From: VRUE01 sp963748075 | Lineage (GTDB): Bacteria > Actinomycetota > Thermoleophilia > Solirubrobacterales > 70-9 | Assembly (NCBI GenBank): GCA_963748075.1 | Contig: CAVVHQ010000010.1 | Coordinates: forward strand, 14,294-78,293 | DNA length: 64,000 bases | Direction of reading: 5' to 3' | Part shown: positions 1 to 7,971 of the stretch, in pieces | Position numbering within the stretch: the first letter of the stretch is position 1 | Layout: each line of letters starts with the position of its first letter | Made by a program: the position numbers and the translations under genes | Notes under the pieces: model-generated | What the model was told of the DNA's origin: nothing | Databases searched by the model: none | The model's input: only the letters and a program-made list of their open reading frames with translations

Positions 1-460
1 AGCCGTAGACGTCGCAGTCGAGGGCGCCGGCCGGGTGGCCTTCGGCGGCGAGCGCCGCGGCCAGGTTGGCGGTCATCGTCGACTTGCCGACCCCGCCCTT
101 GCCGGAGGCGACGCAGATCACGTTCTTCACCTGGGCGAGCGCGCCCTCGGGCAGGCCGCTGCGGCCGAGGCTCTGCTGGAGCTTGCCTTTCTCGTCGTCG
201 GAGAGCACGTCGAAGCCGACCGCCACCGCGGTGACGCCGTCCAGCTCGGAGACCCGCTGGGCGACCGCCGTTTCGAAGTGGGAGCGGATCGGGCAGCCGG
301 CGGTGGTCAGCGAGACGACCACCTCGACCCGGCCGCCCTCCTTGACGTCGATCGAGCGGACCATTCCCAGCTCGACGATCGAGCGGCGCAGCTCGGGGTC
401 GATCACGGCCCGCAGCTTCTCGGTCACCTGCTCCTGGGTCGGCAGTGCCATCGGGTCCAT
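1..460 (-). CDS. Mrp/ApbC family iron-sulfur cluster carrier P-loop ATPase (3' end outside window)
   Basis: The reading frame starts MDPMALPTQEQ and is open to the left edge, so only about 153 N-terminal residues are visible. Residues 10-95 form a DUF59/MIP18-type domain with the typical TTAGCPI segment. A deviant Walker A follows (ASGKGGVGKST) and then DCDVYG, both hallmarks of Mrp/ApbC/Nbp35 ATPases that carry or transfer Fe-S clusters in the cytosol. A second in-frame ATG at 451 (MALPTQ) is an equally possible start. The family is clear from the motifs. The client protein and the C-terminal cluster-binding CxxC cannot be seen. Confidence 0.9.
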   Translation of the reverse strand, partial: MDPMALPTQEQVTEKLRAVIDPELRRSIVELGMVRSIDVKEGGRVEVVVSLTTAGCPIRSHFETAVAQRVSELDGVTAVAVGFDVLSDDEKGKLQQSLGRSGLPEGALAQVKNVICVASGKGGVGKSTMTANLAAALAAEGHPAGALDCDVYG

Positions 461-574
461 TCAAGCAAAGGCGGACCAGCGGCACGCGGCCGGACGATCG
501 TCCCGCCTCGAAGGGGGGAGAGTTCGCGCCGCTGCGCCCTTGGTCCCTCAGATGCATTCGACGAGGGGGGACCG

Positions 575-1726
575 ATGTCCGGGAGGAGAGCTGGGTTGGG
601 CCGTGGAGTCGTGTTCGGGATCTGCCTGGCGCTGGCGCTGCTGCTGCTGATGGCGGGGGAGGCGAAGGCGGGGATCGACGACGTGCCGCCCGCGGTCGCC
701 TTCGCCGTACCCCCCGACGAGGAGGTGCCGGAGGCGGTCCAGGCGGAGGTCGCCGACGCGCAGTCCGGCCCGGCCTGGGGCGAGGTCCGCATGCGGCGCC
801 TGGGCAGCGACTGCTGGGTCGGCTTGCCGAGCACGCTCAGGGCGAGCGGCGCCCCCGGCGTCGGTCACCTGTTCGCCATCGTGCCCGACCACCTCGCACC
901 CGGGACCTACGTCTTCCGCGCCGATGTCGCCGACGCCGCCGGCAACACCGCCTCGACCACCCTGCGCGCCGACGGCAGGGAGATGGCGATCCGCAAGTCG
1001 GCGCCGCGCTCCGAGCACAGCGACTCGATCGCACCGACGCCGTCGCCGAGCGCTCCGCCGGGTGCGAAACGGCCGCCGGCGAGGACCCGCCTTCTCGCCC
1101 GCCTGAGCTCGCGTCGGCGGCGCGGCGTGCGAGTGACCGTTCCCTTCCGCGGCGCGGCGACTGTTTCCGGGCGGCTCGTCACGGCCGGCGGCGCCGGGCT
1201 CGCCGGCCGCAGCCTGCAGGTCGTCTCACGGCCCGCGCGCGGGGCCTTTGCCCGCCGCCGCGTCGAGGTGGTCGCCACCGGCCCGCACGGCGGCTTTCGC
1301 CTGGCGCTTCCGGCAGGGCCCTCACGCCGCCTCACCGTCAGCTACCGCGGCGGCGCCAGGTGGGGGGCCTCGCGACGGCCTGGCCTGGCGCTGCGGGTGC
1401 GCGGCGCCGTCTCCCTGCACGCCAGGCCGCGGACGCTGCGCACCGGCCAGTCGCTTCGCCTCCGGGGACGTGTCGGCTACCGCGGCGCCCCGTTGCCGCG
1501 CCGCGGCAAGCTGGTCGCGATCCAGTACTACGAGACCGGCGCCCGTCGCTGGCGCCCGGTGGTGATCGTCCACAGCGATCATGGCGGCCGCTTCCTCGCC
1601 GCCTACCGGTTCCGCTACGTGACCGGCACCGCGACGATCCGCCTGCGCGCCGTCGCCCTCGCCGAGGAGGGCTGGCCCTACGCGCCCGGAGCCTCGCGGC
1701 CGGTCACGGTTCGGGTGTGGGGGTGA
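575..1726 (+). CDS. Secreted or membrane-anchored protein with Ig-like/beta-sandwich repeats, function unknown
   Basis: The 383-residue product begins MSGRRAGLGRG, followed by a hydrophobic stretch (about residues 11-30) that ends near an AKA signal-peptidase-like site. The start was chosen because a G-rich Shine-Dalgarno-like run directly precedes this ATG and the signal sequence follows it. The mature part has two or three beta-rich segments with patterns such as VTVPFRGAATVSGRLV, resembling carboxypeptidase-regulatory or bacterial Ig-like domains, separated by a Pro/Arg-rich linker near residues 150-180. No catalytic motif is visible. Such proteins are common surface proteins in Solirubrobacterales, but no specific role is supported. 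Confidence 0.6.
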   Translation: MSGRRAGLGRGVVFGICLALALLLLMAGEAKAGIDDVPPAVAFAVPPDEEVPEAVQAEVADAQSGPAWGEVRMRRLGSDCWVGLPSTLRASGAPGVGHLFAIVPDHLAPGTYVFRADVADAAGNTASTTLRADGREMAIRKSAPRSEHSDSIAPTPSPSAPPGAKRPPARTRLLARLSSRRRRGVRVTVPFRGAATVSGRLVTAGGAGLAGRSLQVVSRPARGAFARRRVEVVATGPHGGFRLALPAGPSRRLTVSYRGGARWGASRRPGLALRVRGAVSLHARPRTLRTGQSLRLRGRVGYRGAPLPRRGKLVAIQYYETGARRWRPVVIVHSDHGGRFLAAYRFRYVTGTATIRLRAVALAEEGWPYAPGASRPVTVRVWG

Positions 1727-1805
1727 CGCCGATGGTGTTTTCGACTTCCTCCAGGCCATCGGGGGTGAAAGTCGGCAGCGCCGCGCTCGGGTAGGGTGGG
1801 CGGCG

Positions 1806-2264
1806 ATGTCGCAGGCGACGCTCCACACCAACGCTGGGGAGATCGTGTTCGAGCTGCACGACTCCGACGCCCCGAAGACGGTCGAGAACTTCCGCAAGCT
1901 CGCCGCCGACGGCTTCTACGACGGGCTGGTCTTTCACCGAGTGATCGCCGACTTCATGATCCAGGGCGGTTGCCCGGAGGGGACCGGCCGTGGCGGTCCC
2001 GGCTACACCTTCGAGGACGAGATCAACGAGCACAAGATCGTCCGCGGCGCGGTGGCGATGGCCAACGCCGGGCCGAACACCAACGGCTCGCAGTTCTTCA
2101 TCGTCACCACCGAGGCGGCGCCCTGGCTGGACGGCAAGCACACGGTCTTCGGCCGGGTCGCAGAGGGGACGGAGGCGGTCGAGGCGATCGAGTCGACCGA
2201 GACCGACGCCTCCGACCGACCGCTCGAGCCGCAGACGGTCGAACGGGTCGAGCTCTCCGAGTAG
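1806..2264 (+). CDS. Peptidyl-prolyl cis-trans isomerase, cyclophilin type
   Basis: This 152-residue protein is a single cyclophilin domain: it accelerates cis-trans isomerisation of X-Pro bonds during protein folding. The conserved segments FHRVIADFMIQGG, GAVAMANAG, NGSQFFI and LDGKHTVFGRV occur in the family order and contain the usual Arg, Phe, Met, Gln and His active-site residues. There is no signal peptide, so it is probably cytoplasmic. The length matches small bacterial cyclophilins. It is transcribed away from the upstream secreted protein with an 80-bp gap. Confidence 0.95.
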   Translation: MSQATLHTNAGEIVFELHDSDAPKTVENFRKLAADGFYDGLVFHRVIADFMIQGGCPEGTGRGGPGYTFEDEINEHKIVRGAVAMANAGPNTNGSQFFIVTTEAAPWLDGKHTVFGRVAEGTEAVEAIESTETDASDRPLEPQTVERVELSE

Positions 2265-2295
2265 CGCCGCCGGCATCGAGGCGCACCTGCCCGGG

Positions 2296-2805
2296 CTACG
2301 CCTCGAACCGGGACCAGAAGCGGAGCCACTGCCGCTCGGCGCCGATGCCCGCTTCCAGCGAGATGCGCACGCCGTCTGGCAGCTCCTCTCCCGCCTGCTC
2401 CATGATCTCCTCGTATTCGGCCAGCTTCGCCCGGTGCGCCCGCACCTGCTCGGCCGCCAGGGGCGCAGGATCGGCGCCGAAGAAGACCTTGAGCAGGGCC
2501 AGGTCGCGCAGCTCGGATAGCTCCGCGGTCGGCTCGGCGACCCAATCGCGCATCGCCCCGCGCCCTTTCGTCGTGATCTTGTAGTGGCGGCGGCGCCGCC
2601 CGCCCTGCTCGCGGCGCTCGCTCAGATATCCGGCGGTCGTCAGTCGCTCGGGCTCGGTGTAGAGCTGGGCGTGCTGGAGCGACCAGAAGTTGGCGAGGCT
2701 GACGGTGACCATCCGCTTCAGGTCGTAGGGGGTCGCCTCGCCTGCCGCCTCGAGCAGGCCAAGGACGATGTAGGAGGTCGGGGTGAGTCGGGTCTCGCTT
2801 GACAT
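2296..2805 (-). CDS. PadR family transcriptional regulator
   Basis: The 169-residue protein has an N-terminal winged helix of PadR type (TSYIVLGLLEAAGEATPYDLKR, then LSERREQGGRRRRHYKIT in the wing) and a C-terminal coiled dimerisation region with KVFFGADP and an E/R-rich helix. The ATG at 2805 gives the normal family start; longer upstream extensions in the same frame run into the oxygenase gene and are not credible. It is divergent from the carotenoid oxygenase gene at 2869 with a short AT-rich spacer between, so it probably represses that gene and itself in response to a small ligand. Confidence 0.9.
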   Translation of the reverse strand: MSSETRLTPTSYIVLGLLEAAGEATPYDLKRMVTVSLANFWSLQHAQLYTEPERLTTAGYLSERREQGGRRRRHYKITTKGRGAMRDWVAEPTAELSELRDLALLKVFFGADPAPLAAEQVRAHRAKLAEYEEIMEQAGEELPDGVRISLEAGIGAERQWLRFWSRFEA

Positions 2806-2809
2806 CGGC

Positions 2810-2832
2810 GCAAGTCTAATGATATATCTTGC
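2810..2832. promoter_or_regulatory. Candidate PadR operator in the divergent promoter
   Basis: GCAAG (2810-2814) and CTTGC (2828-2832) form an inverted repeat around an AT-rich core that contains the 8-bp palindrome GATATATC. It is the only AT-rich stretch between padR and the carotenoid oxygenase gene and would overlap their promoters. Assignment to PadR is by position only. Confidence 0.4.
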
Positions 2833-2868
2833 ACGGTCTAGAATGAACTGTGAATCGGGAGGTTGACG

Positions 2869-4293
2869 ATGCTGGAGCCGCAGACCGTATCCCGCCCCGG
2901 CTACCTGGCGGGTCTGACGACGCTGGAATCCGAGGTCGAGGTCGACTCGCTGCCGCTCGAGGGGTCGGTCCCCGAGTGGCTGACCGGGACCCTGCTGCGA
3001 ACCGGCCCGGCCAAGTTCGAGGTGGGCGAGCGGCCGCTGCGGCACTGGTTCGACGGACTCGCGATGCTGCACAAGTTCTCCTTCGGCGGCGGCCGGGTCT
3101 CCTACGCGAACCGCTTCCTGCGCAGCGAGGCCTACCGCCAGGCCGAGCAGGGGCGGATCGCCTACAGCGAGTTCGCCACCGACCCCTGCCGCTCGCTGTT
3201 CAAGCGGGCGGCGACGCTGTTCCGGCCGAAGCTGACCGACAACTGCAACGTCAACCTGACCCGGCTCGGCGACGAGTACATCGCGATGACCGAGACGCCG
3301 ATGCCGGTCGCCTTCGACCCGGAGACCCTCGACGCCCTCGGCGTCGCCTTCACCCCGCCCGGGCTCCACGCCACCGCCCATCCCCATCACGATCCGCAGC
3401 GCGGTGAGCTGATTGCCTACGTGACCCACTTCGGCCCGCGCTGCGAGTACCGCATCTTCGCCCAGCGCGATCGCCACCGGCAGCGGCGCATCGCCTCGGC
3501 CCGGGTCAAGGAGCCCTCCTACATGCACAGCTTCGCGCTCACCGAGCGCTACGCGATCCTCGCCGCGTTCCCCCACGTCGTCAACCCGCTGCGGCTCGCC
3601 ACCGGCGCCCGTCCCTTCATCGAGAACTACGAGTGGAAGCCCGAGCTGGGGACGCGCCTGCTCGTCTTCGATCGCGAGGACGGAACGCTGCGGGGCGAGT
3701 ACACGGCGGAGCCGCGCTTCGCCTTCCACCACGTCAACGCCTTCGAACGCGACTCGGAGCTGGTGCTCGACCTGGTCGCCTACGACGACGCGACGATCAT
3801 CGACTCCCTCTACGTCGACCGCCTGCGGGCCGCCCCGCCGCCGCCGTCCGCTAACGCCCGCCTGCTCCGCTACCGCGTCTCGCTCGACGACCCGCGGGTC
3901 CGCGAGGAAGAGCTGAGCGACGTCCAGCTCGAGCTGCCGCGGATCGACTACCGCGAGCGCAACGGGCGCCCCTACCGCCACGTCTACGGCGCCGGCGCCC
4001 ACCCCGACGGCGACGCCCCCGACTTCCTCGACCAGCTGGTCAAGGTCGACATCGACAGCGGCGAGGCGCAGACCTGGTTCGAGCCGGGCTCCTACCCCGG
4101 CGAGCCGGTCTTCGTCCCCTCGCCCGAGCCCGACCGGGCCGAGGACGACGGCGTCCTGCTCTCCGTCGTCCTCGACGGCCGCGACGCCCGCTCCTACCTG
4201 TTGGTGCTGGACGCCGTCAGCCTCTCCGAGCTAGGCCGGGCCCGCGTCCCCCACCACATCCCGTTCGGGTTCCACGGGCAGTACTTCAGCTGA
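2869..4293 (+). CDS. Carotenoid cleavage oxygenase, RPE65/BCO family
   Basis: This 474-residue protein belongs to the seven-bladed beta-propeller non-haem iron oxygenases that cleave carotenoids or apocarotenoids to retinal-like products. All four candidate iron-ligand histidines sit in recognisable contexts: HATAHPHHDP near residue 170, YMHSFALTERY near 220, AFHHVNAFE near 287 and GFHGQYF at the C terminus. The ATG at 2869 is preceded by GGGAGG at a good distance; a TTG two codons earlier is less likely. The divergent PadR gene suggests inducible expression. The 3' end overlaps the convergent MMPL gene by 63 bp. Substrate cannot be told from sequence. Confidence 0.93.
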   Translation: MLEPQTVSRPGYLAGLTTLESEVEVDSLPLEGSVPEWLTGTLLRTGPAKFEVGERPLRHWFDGLAMLHKFSFGGGRVSYANRFLRSEAYRQAEQGRIAYSEFATDPCRSLFKRAATLFRPKLTDNCNVNLTRLGDEYIAMTETPMPVAFDPETLDALGVAFTPPGLHATAHPHHDPQRGELIAYVTHFGPRCEYRIFAQRDRHRQRRIASARVKEPSYMHSFALTERYAILAAFPHVVNPLRLATGARPFIENYEWKPELGTRLLVFDREDGTLRGEYTAEPRFAFHHVNAFERDSELVLDLVAYDDATIIDSLYVDRLRAAPPPPSANARLLRYRVSLDDPRVREEELSDVQLELPRIDYRERNGRPYRHVYGAGAHPDGDAPDFLDQLVKVDIDSGEAQTWFEPGSYPGEPVFVPSPEPDRAEDDGVLLSVVLDGRDARSYLLVLDAVSLSELGRARVPHHIPFGFHGQYFS

Positions 4294-6447
4294 GCCGCGA
4301 TGCCCGAAGTGGACTTCGGGCAGCAGCCGGTCGAGCCAGGCGGGCAGGTACCAGGCGGCGCGCCCCGCCAGCCGCAGGAAGACCGGCAGCAGCGTGAGCC
4401 GCACCAGGAAGGCGTCGAGCAGGACGGCGACGCCGAGGATCACCCCCATCTCCTTGGGCGGCAGCGGCCCGGAAAGGGCGAAGGTGAAGAAGACCGCGAC
4501 CATCACCGCCCCGGCGGCGAGGATCACCCGGCCCGAGTGGGCGAGGCCACCGACCATCGCCTCGCGGGCGTCGCCGGACTCCTCCCAGTGCTCGCGGGCC
4601 GAGGAGAGCAGGAAGACCGTGTAGTCCATCGCGATCGCGAAGATCATCGCGAAGAAGAAGATCGGCCCCCAGGCGTCGAGGAAGCCCTGCGATTCGAAGC
4701 CGAGCAGGCCGGAGAGGTGACCGTCCTGGAAGATCAGCGTCGCCACGCCGAAGGCGGCGCCGGTGGCGAGCAGGTTGGTCAGCACGCCGATCGCCGCGAT
4801 CAGCGGCGCCTGGAAGGCGACCAGCAGCAGCAGGAAGCCGAGCGCCAGCACGATGCCGATCGCCAGCGGCGTCTTCGCGCTGAGCGCCGATTCGAGGTCG
4901 TGGTTTTCGGCCGCCGGCCCGCCGACCAGCCCGCCGGCGGGCAGCGCGGCGCGCAGCCGGTCGACGCTGGCGCCGAACGCGGGGGTGGAGGGGCCGGCGG
5001 CGGGAATCGCCTCGACGAGCACGATGCCGCCGGCACCGACCTGCGGCGGCAGCACAGCCGCGACCCCCGGATCCCCCCGCAACGTCCTCAACACCCCGCC
5101 GACGGGCCGAAAAGTGGGGCCAGGGTGGACATTTCGGCCCGTCGGCGGGTGGTTTGCGGGGATGACGACCTGAAGGGCGCCGGGCGCGCCGGGGCCGAAG
5201 GCGTCGACGACCTGGTTGTAGCCGAGGCGCGAGTGGTCGCCGCTCGGCACGACCTTGATCGACGGCATGCCGGTCTTCAGGCCGAGCACCGGCAGCGCCA
5301 GGACCAGCAGCGCGGCCAGCGCGGCGCCGCCGAACAGCAGCGGCCGGCGCCAGAGCCGTTCGCCCCAGCGGGCGAAGCGCGGCGAGCGGTGGTCGCCGCT
5401 GTGCGCCCAGGGGAGGCTCAGCTTGTCGACCCGCGGGCCGAGCTTGGCCAGCACCGCCGGCAGCAGGGTCAGGGTCGCCGCCAGCACGAACAGCACTGAG
5501 ATCATGATCCCCAGCGCCATCGAGCGGAAGGCGGGGCTGGGGACGAGCATCACCGCGGAGAGCGAGATCAGCACGGTCAGCCCGGAGAACAGCACCGCCT
5601 TGCCGGCGGTGTCCATCGTCATCCCGACCGCGTCGGGCGGCGAGAGGCGCTGGCCGAACATCGCGTTGCGGAAGCGCATCACGATGAACAGGGCGTAGTC
5701 GATGCCGAGCGCCAGGGCGAACATCAGCGCGAAGTTCATCGCCCAGATCGAGATCGGCGAGACCAGCGTGCCGAGGTAGAGGACGCCGGCCGAGGCGATC
5801 AGGCCGACGATCGTCAGCATCAGCGGCAGCCCGGCGGCGACCAGCGAGCCAAAGGCGAGCACGAGGATCGCCAGGGTGACCGGCCAGGAGAGCAGCTCCG
5901 ACTTCAGCATCGCGTCTTTGTTGGCTTCGTTGAAGTCCGACCACATGCCGGCGGCGCCGGTCAGGTTGACTTCGACGCCGTCGGCGGCGGTCGCGGCGAG
6001 CGGCCCCTTGAGGTCGTTTGCGGCGGCGACCATCTCGTTCGGGTCGCGGGCGGCGCCGGCGCGGATCACCGCGGTGTGGCCGTCGCGCGAGATCGAGACG
6101 GCGGGGCGCGGCGGGATCACCCGGCTGACCGCCGGGTCGGCGGCGAGCAGCCGCTCGGAGCGGCGCAGCGTGGCGCGGAAGGCGGGTTCGGTCGCGGTCA
6201 GCTGCGAGGAGTGGACGGCGACCTGCAGCGCATAGGCGCCGCCGCCGGCGAAGGCGCGGTCGACCTGTTCGCGCACCGCGACCGACTCCGAGCCGTTCGC
6301 CTGCCAGCCGGCGCCGGAGAGCGCCGTCTCGACCTTTGGCGCCAGCGCGCCGAGGCCGACCGCGATCACCGCCCAGGCGACGAAGACCCAGCGCGGCTGG
6401 CGGGCGGCGAAGCGGCCGAGCCGCCCGACCGGTCCCAGCCGGCTCAC
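4231..6447 (-). CDS. MMPL family RND-type transporter
   Basis: The product is about 738 residues with the two-fold repeated MMPL architecture: one N-terminal membrane helix (RWVFVAWAVIAVGLGA), a periplasmic porter domain, five helices including the family segment ALALGIDYALFIVMRFR, then a second half with FAIAMDYTVFLLSSARE. Such proteins export lipids or hydrophobic compounds using proton flow. The GTG at 6447 gives the usual family N terminus (SRLGPVGRLGRFAARQPRW); a TTG at 6561 would add 38 Arg/Pro-rich residues and looks less natural. The second porter loop carries an in-frame palindromic element (5095-5149). The gene is divergent from arsR with an operator between them and overlaps the oxygenase gene at the 3' end. 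Confidence 0.92.
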   Translation of the reverse strand: MSRLGPVGRLGRFAARQPRWVFVAWAVIAVGLGALAPKVETALSGAGWQANGSESVAVREQVDRAFAGGGAYALQVAVHSSQLTATEPAFRATLRRSERLLAADPAVSRVIPPRPAVSISRDGHTAVIRAGAARDPNEMVAAANDLKGPLAATAADGVEVNLTGAAGMWSDFNEANKDAMLKSELLSWPVTLAILVLAFGSLVAAGLPLMLTIVGLIASAGVLYLGTLVSPISIWAMNFALMFALALGIDYALFIVMRFRNAMFGQRLSPPDAVGMTMDTAGKAVLFSGLTVLISLSAVMLVPSPAFRSMALGIMISVLFVLAATLTLLPAVLAKLGPRVDKLSLPWAHSGDHRSPRFARWGERLWRRPLLFGGAALAALLVLALPVLGLKTGMPSIKVVPSGDHSRLGYNQVVDAFGPGAPGALQVVIPANHPPTGRNVHPGPTFRPVGGVLRTLRGDPGVAAVLPPQVGAGGIVLVEAIPAAGPSTPAFGASVDRLRAALPAGGLVGGPAAENHDLESALSAKTPLAIGIVLALGFLLLLVAFQAPLIAAIGVLTNLLATGAAFGVATLIFQDGHLSGLLGFESQGFLDAWGPIFFFAMIFAIAMDYTVFLLSSAREHWEESGDAREAMVGGLAHSGRVILAAGAVMVAVFFTFALSGPLPPKEMGVILGVAVLLDAFLVRLTLLPVFLRLAGRAAWYLPAWLDRLLPEVHFGHRGSAEVLPVEPERDVVGDAGPA
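5095..5149. repeat. Perfect 18-bp inverted repeat inside the MMPL coding region
   Basis: CCCGCCGACGGGCCGAAA (5095-5112) is exactly reverse-complementary to 5132-5149, with a 19-nt spacer. It is read through in frame and encodes the segment HPPTGRNVHPGPTFRPVGG in a porter loop between VVIPA and LRTLRGDPGV, a place where MMPL proteins vary. The arms are much longer than expected by chance and look like an inserted palindromic repeat element rather than selected coding sequence. Confidence 0.8.
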
Positions 6448-6599
6448 CGGGCCGCCGCGCCTCGCCTCGACGCGCAGAGGAACCGGCGCCGCGCCGGCGC
6501 TGGGCCGACGCCCGGCAGAGAGGAGCCGGCGCTGTCGAAGCGGGAGTGCGGGGGGCGGCAACGGTCGGCATCGCTATCCTTCCTCTCACGGTCTACAAG

Positions 6600-6621
6600 T
6601 TAACAACTTAACAGTTGTGAA
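6600..6621. promoter_or_regulatory. ArsR-type operator between MMPL gene and arsR
   Basis: TTAACAACT (6600-6608) and AGTTGTGAA (6613-6621) form an inverted repeat with a 4-nt centre; 8 of 9 positions pair. It lies in the only AT-rich stretch between the divergent MMPL and arsR genes. Imperfect AT-rich palindromes of this size are typical ArsR/SmtB binding sites, so autoregulation plus repression of the exporter is likely. Confidence 0.65.
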
Positions 6622-6655
6622 TAGGTAAGATAGCAGAACGAGAGGCAAGAGAGCG

Positions 6656-7030
6656 ATGCCGATGCAGAGCCCCCTCGAGAACGACGCCGCCGAGCTGATC
6701 GCCCGCCGCTTCCGGGCGCTCTCCGACCCGACGCGCCTGCGCATCCTCGACCTGCTGCGGGCGCGCGAGGAGGCCTCGGTCGGCGAGTTGACCGAGGCCC
6801 TGGGCACCTCCCAGCAGAACGTCTCCAAGCACCTCTCCGCCCTCCACGCCGAGGGTTTCGTCAGCCGCCGCAAGCGGGGGACCAGGACGCTGTACCGGAT
6901 CTCCGACCCGGGGGTGCTGGAGCTCTGCGACCGGGTCTGCGCCGGGATCGAGTCGCAGCTCGCCGAGCTGGAGGCGATGATCAGCGCTCAGCCCGCTGGC
7001 GCAGCCGCTCCCCGGGCCGCCAGAGGCTGA
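6656..7030 (+). CDS. ArsR family winged-helix transcriptional regulator
   Basis: The 124-residue protein is one ArsR/SmtB domain: ARRFRALSDPTRLRILDLL in helix 1-2, TEALGTSQQNVSKHLSALH as the recognition helix-turn-helix, and SRRKRGTRTLYRI in the wing. The ELCVCDL-type metal-binding cysteine pair in the DNA-recognition helix is absent. Cys residues occur only in the C-terminal helix (LCDRVCAG), so the ligand may not be arsenite-like. The start at 6656 has a purine-rich Shine-Dalgarno region. Its last 50 bp overlap the convergent potassium-channel gene. Confidence 0.93.
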   Translation: MPMQSPLENDAAELIARRFRALSDPTRLRILDLLRAREEASVGELTEALGTSQQNVSKHLSALHAEGFVSRRKRGTRTLYRISDPGVLELCDRVCAGIESQLAELEAMISAQPAGAAAPRAARG

Positions 7031-7664
7031 CCAGCCGCGCCACCAGGGTGACCAGGAAGATCTGGCCGATCATCATCTCCAGGCCGGCGAGCATCCGGCC
7101 CGGCTGCCCGGCCGGCACCAGGTCGCCGAAGCCGGTGGTGGTCAGGGTCGTGAAGCTGAAGAAGAGGAAGTCGCTGTTCTGCGGGTCGGCGATCTCGCCG
7201 AAGAAGGGCCCGCCCTGCAGCCGCTCGACCGTCGCGTAGAGGAAGGTGAAGAGCAGCCCGAGGATCGCGTAGACGCTGATCGCGCCGAGGATCGTGCGCG
7301 AGCTGACCTCGCTGGCGGTCACCACACGGAGCAGCACGGCGACCGTCGCGGCGCTCAGCAGCGCCACCTCGAGCAGCGCCCCGGCGCTCAGCCAGCCGCG
7401 CGTCCCGGTGATCGCGGCGACGACCGCCAGGGCGATCGCCAGCCCCGCGAGGCCGATCGCCGCGCGGACGATCCGCGCCGGGGCGTGGGCGCTGACCAGC
7501 GCCACCACCGCGGTCGCGGTCCCGGCGGCAAGCTCGACCACCGCAGGCCAGCCGCGGTTGCTCAGCAGCGAGGCAAGCACATACGTGACCAGCAACAGCA
7601 ACAGCACCAGCCCAAACGCATCGCTGGCCCGCTGAGCACGCCGCAACCACCGCTCCCGGTTCAT
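6981..7664 (-). CDS. Two-pore-type potassium channel family protein
   Basis: The 227-residue membrane protein has four or five hydrophobic helices in its first 150 residues, then a re-entrant pore loop with the filter TTLTTTGFGDLVP and a final helix. TTGFGD corresponds to the potassium selectivity filter TVGYGD, so it is probably an ion channel of the Ion_trans_2 family. There is no RCK/TrkA domain after the pore; the C terminus is short and Arg-rich (RPGERLRQRAER). It overlaps arsR tail-to-tail by 50 bp. Confidence 0.88.
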   Translation of the reverse strand: MNRERWLRRAQRASDAFGLVLLLLLVTYVLASLLSNRGWPAVVELAAGTATAVVALVSAHAPARIVRAAIGLAGLAIALAVVAAITGTRGWLSAGALLEVALLSAATVAVLLRVVTASEVSSRTILGAISVYAILGLLFTFLYATVERLQGGPFFGEIADPQNSDFLFFSFTTLTTTGFGDLVPAGQPGRMLAGLEMMIGQIFLVTLVARLVSLWRPGERLRQRAER

Positions 7665-7790
7665 CCCCGAGAGTTCTGCCGCGGCGACCGCGTTCCTGCC
7701 GGTGCAAAGGATCGGTGCAGAACTCGCCGTGGAACGTATTGTCCTCGATCGACGGTCCGAGCTTCGGCAGCAGGTCGGGAAGCGGTTCAG

Positions 7791-7879
7791 CGGAGGGGGT
7801 GGGATTCGAACCCACGAGACGCCTTACGACGCCTAACGGCTTTCAAGGCCGCCGCATTCAACCGCTCTGCCACCCCTCC
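7791..7879 (-). tRNA. tRNA-Ser(UGA)
   Basis: The minus strand folds as a class II tRNA of 89 nt: acceptor GGAGGGG pairs with CCCCTCC and the discriminator is G. The anticodon loop CTTGAAA has TGA (minus-strand complement of 7843-7845). The long variable arm expected of tRNA-Ser is present, and the T-loop reads GGTTCGAATCC. No CCA is encoded. Confidence 0.95.
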
Positions 7880-7971
7880 GGGGACTGTGCCGCGATGTCG
7901 ATGCTAGCCGCAAATTTATGGACGAAAAGGCACCGAGTAAAAAGCCGCGATGGTGATTGGATTCACGGACG

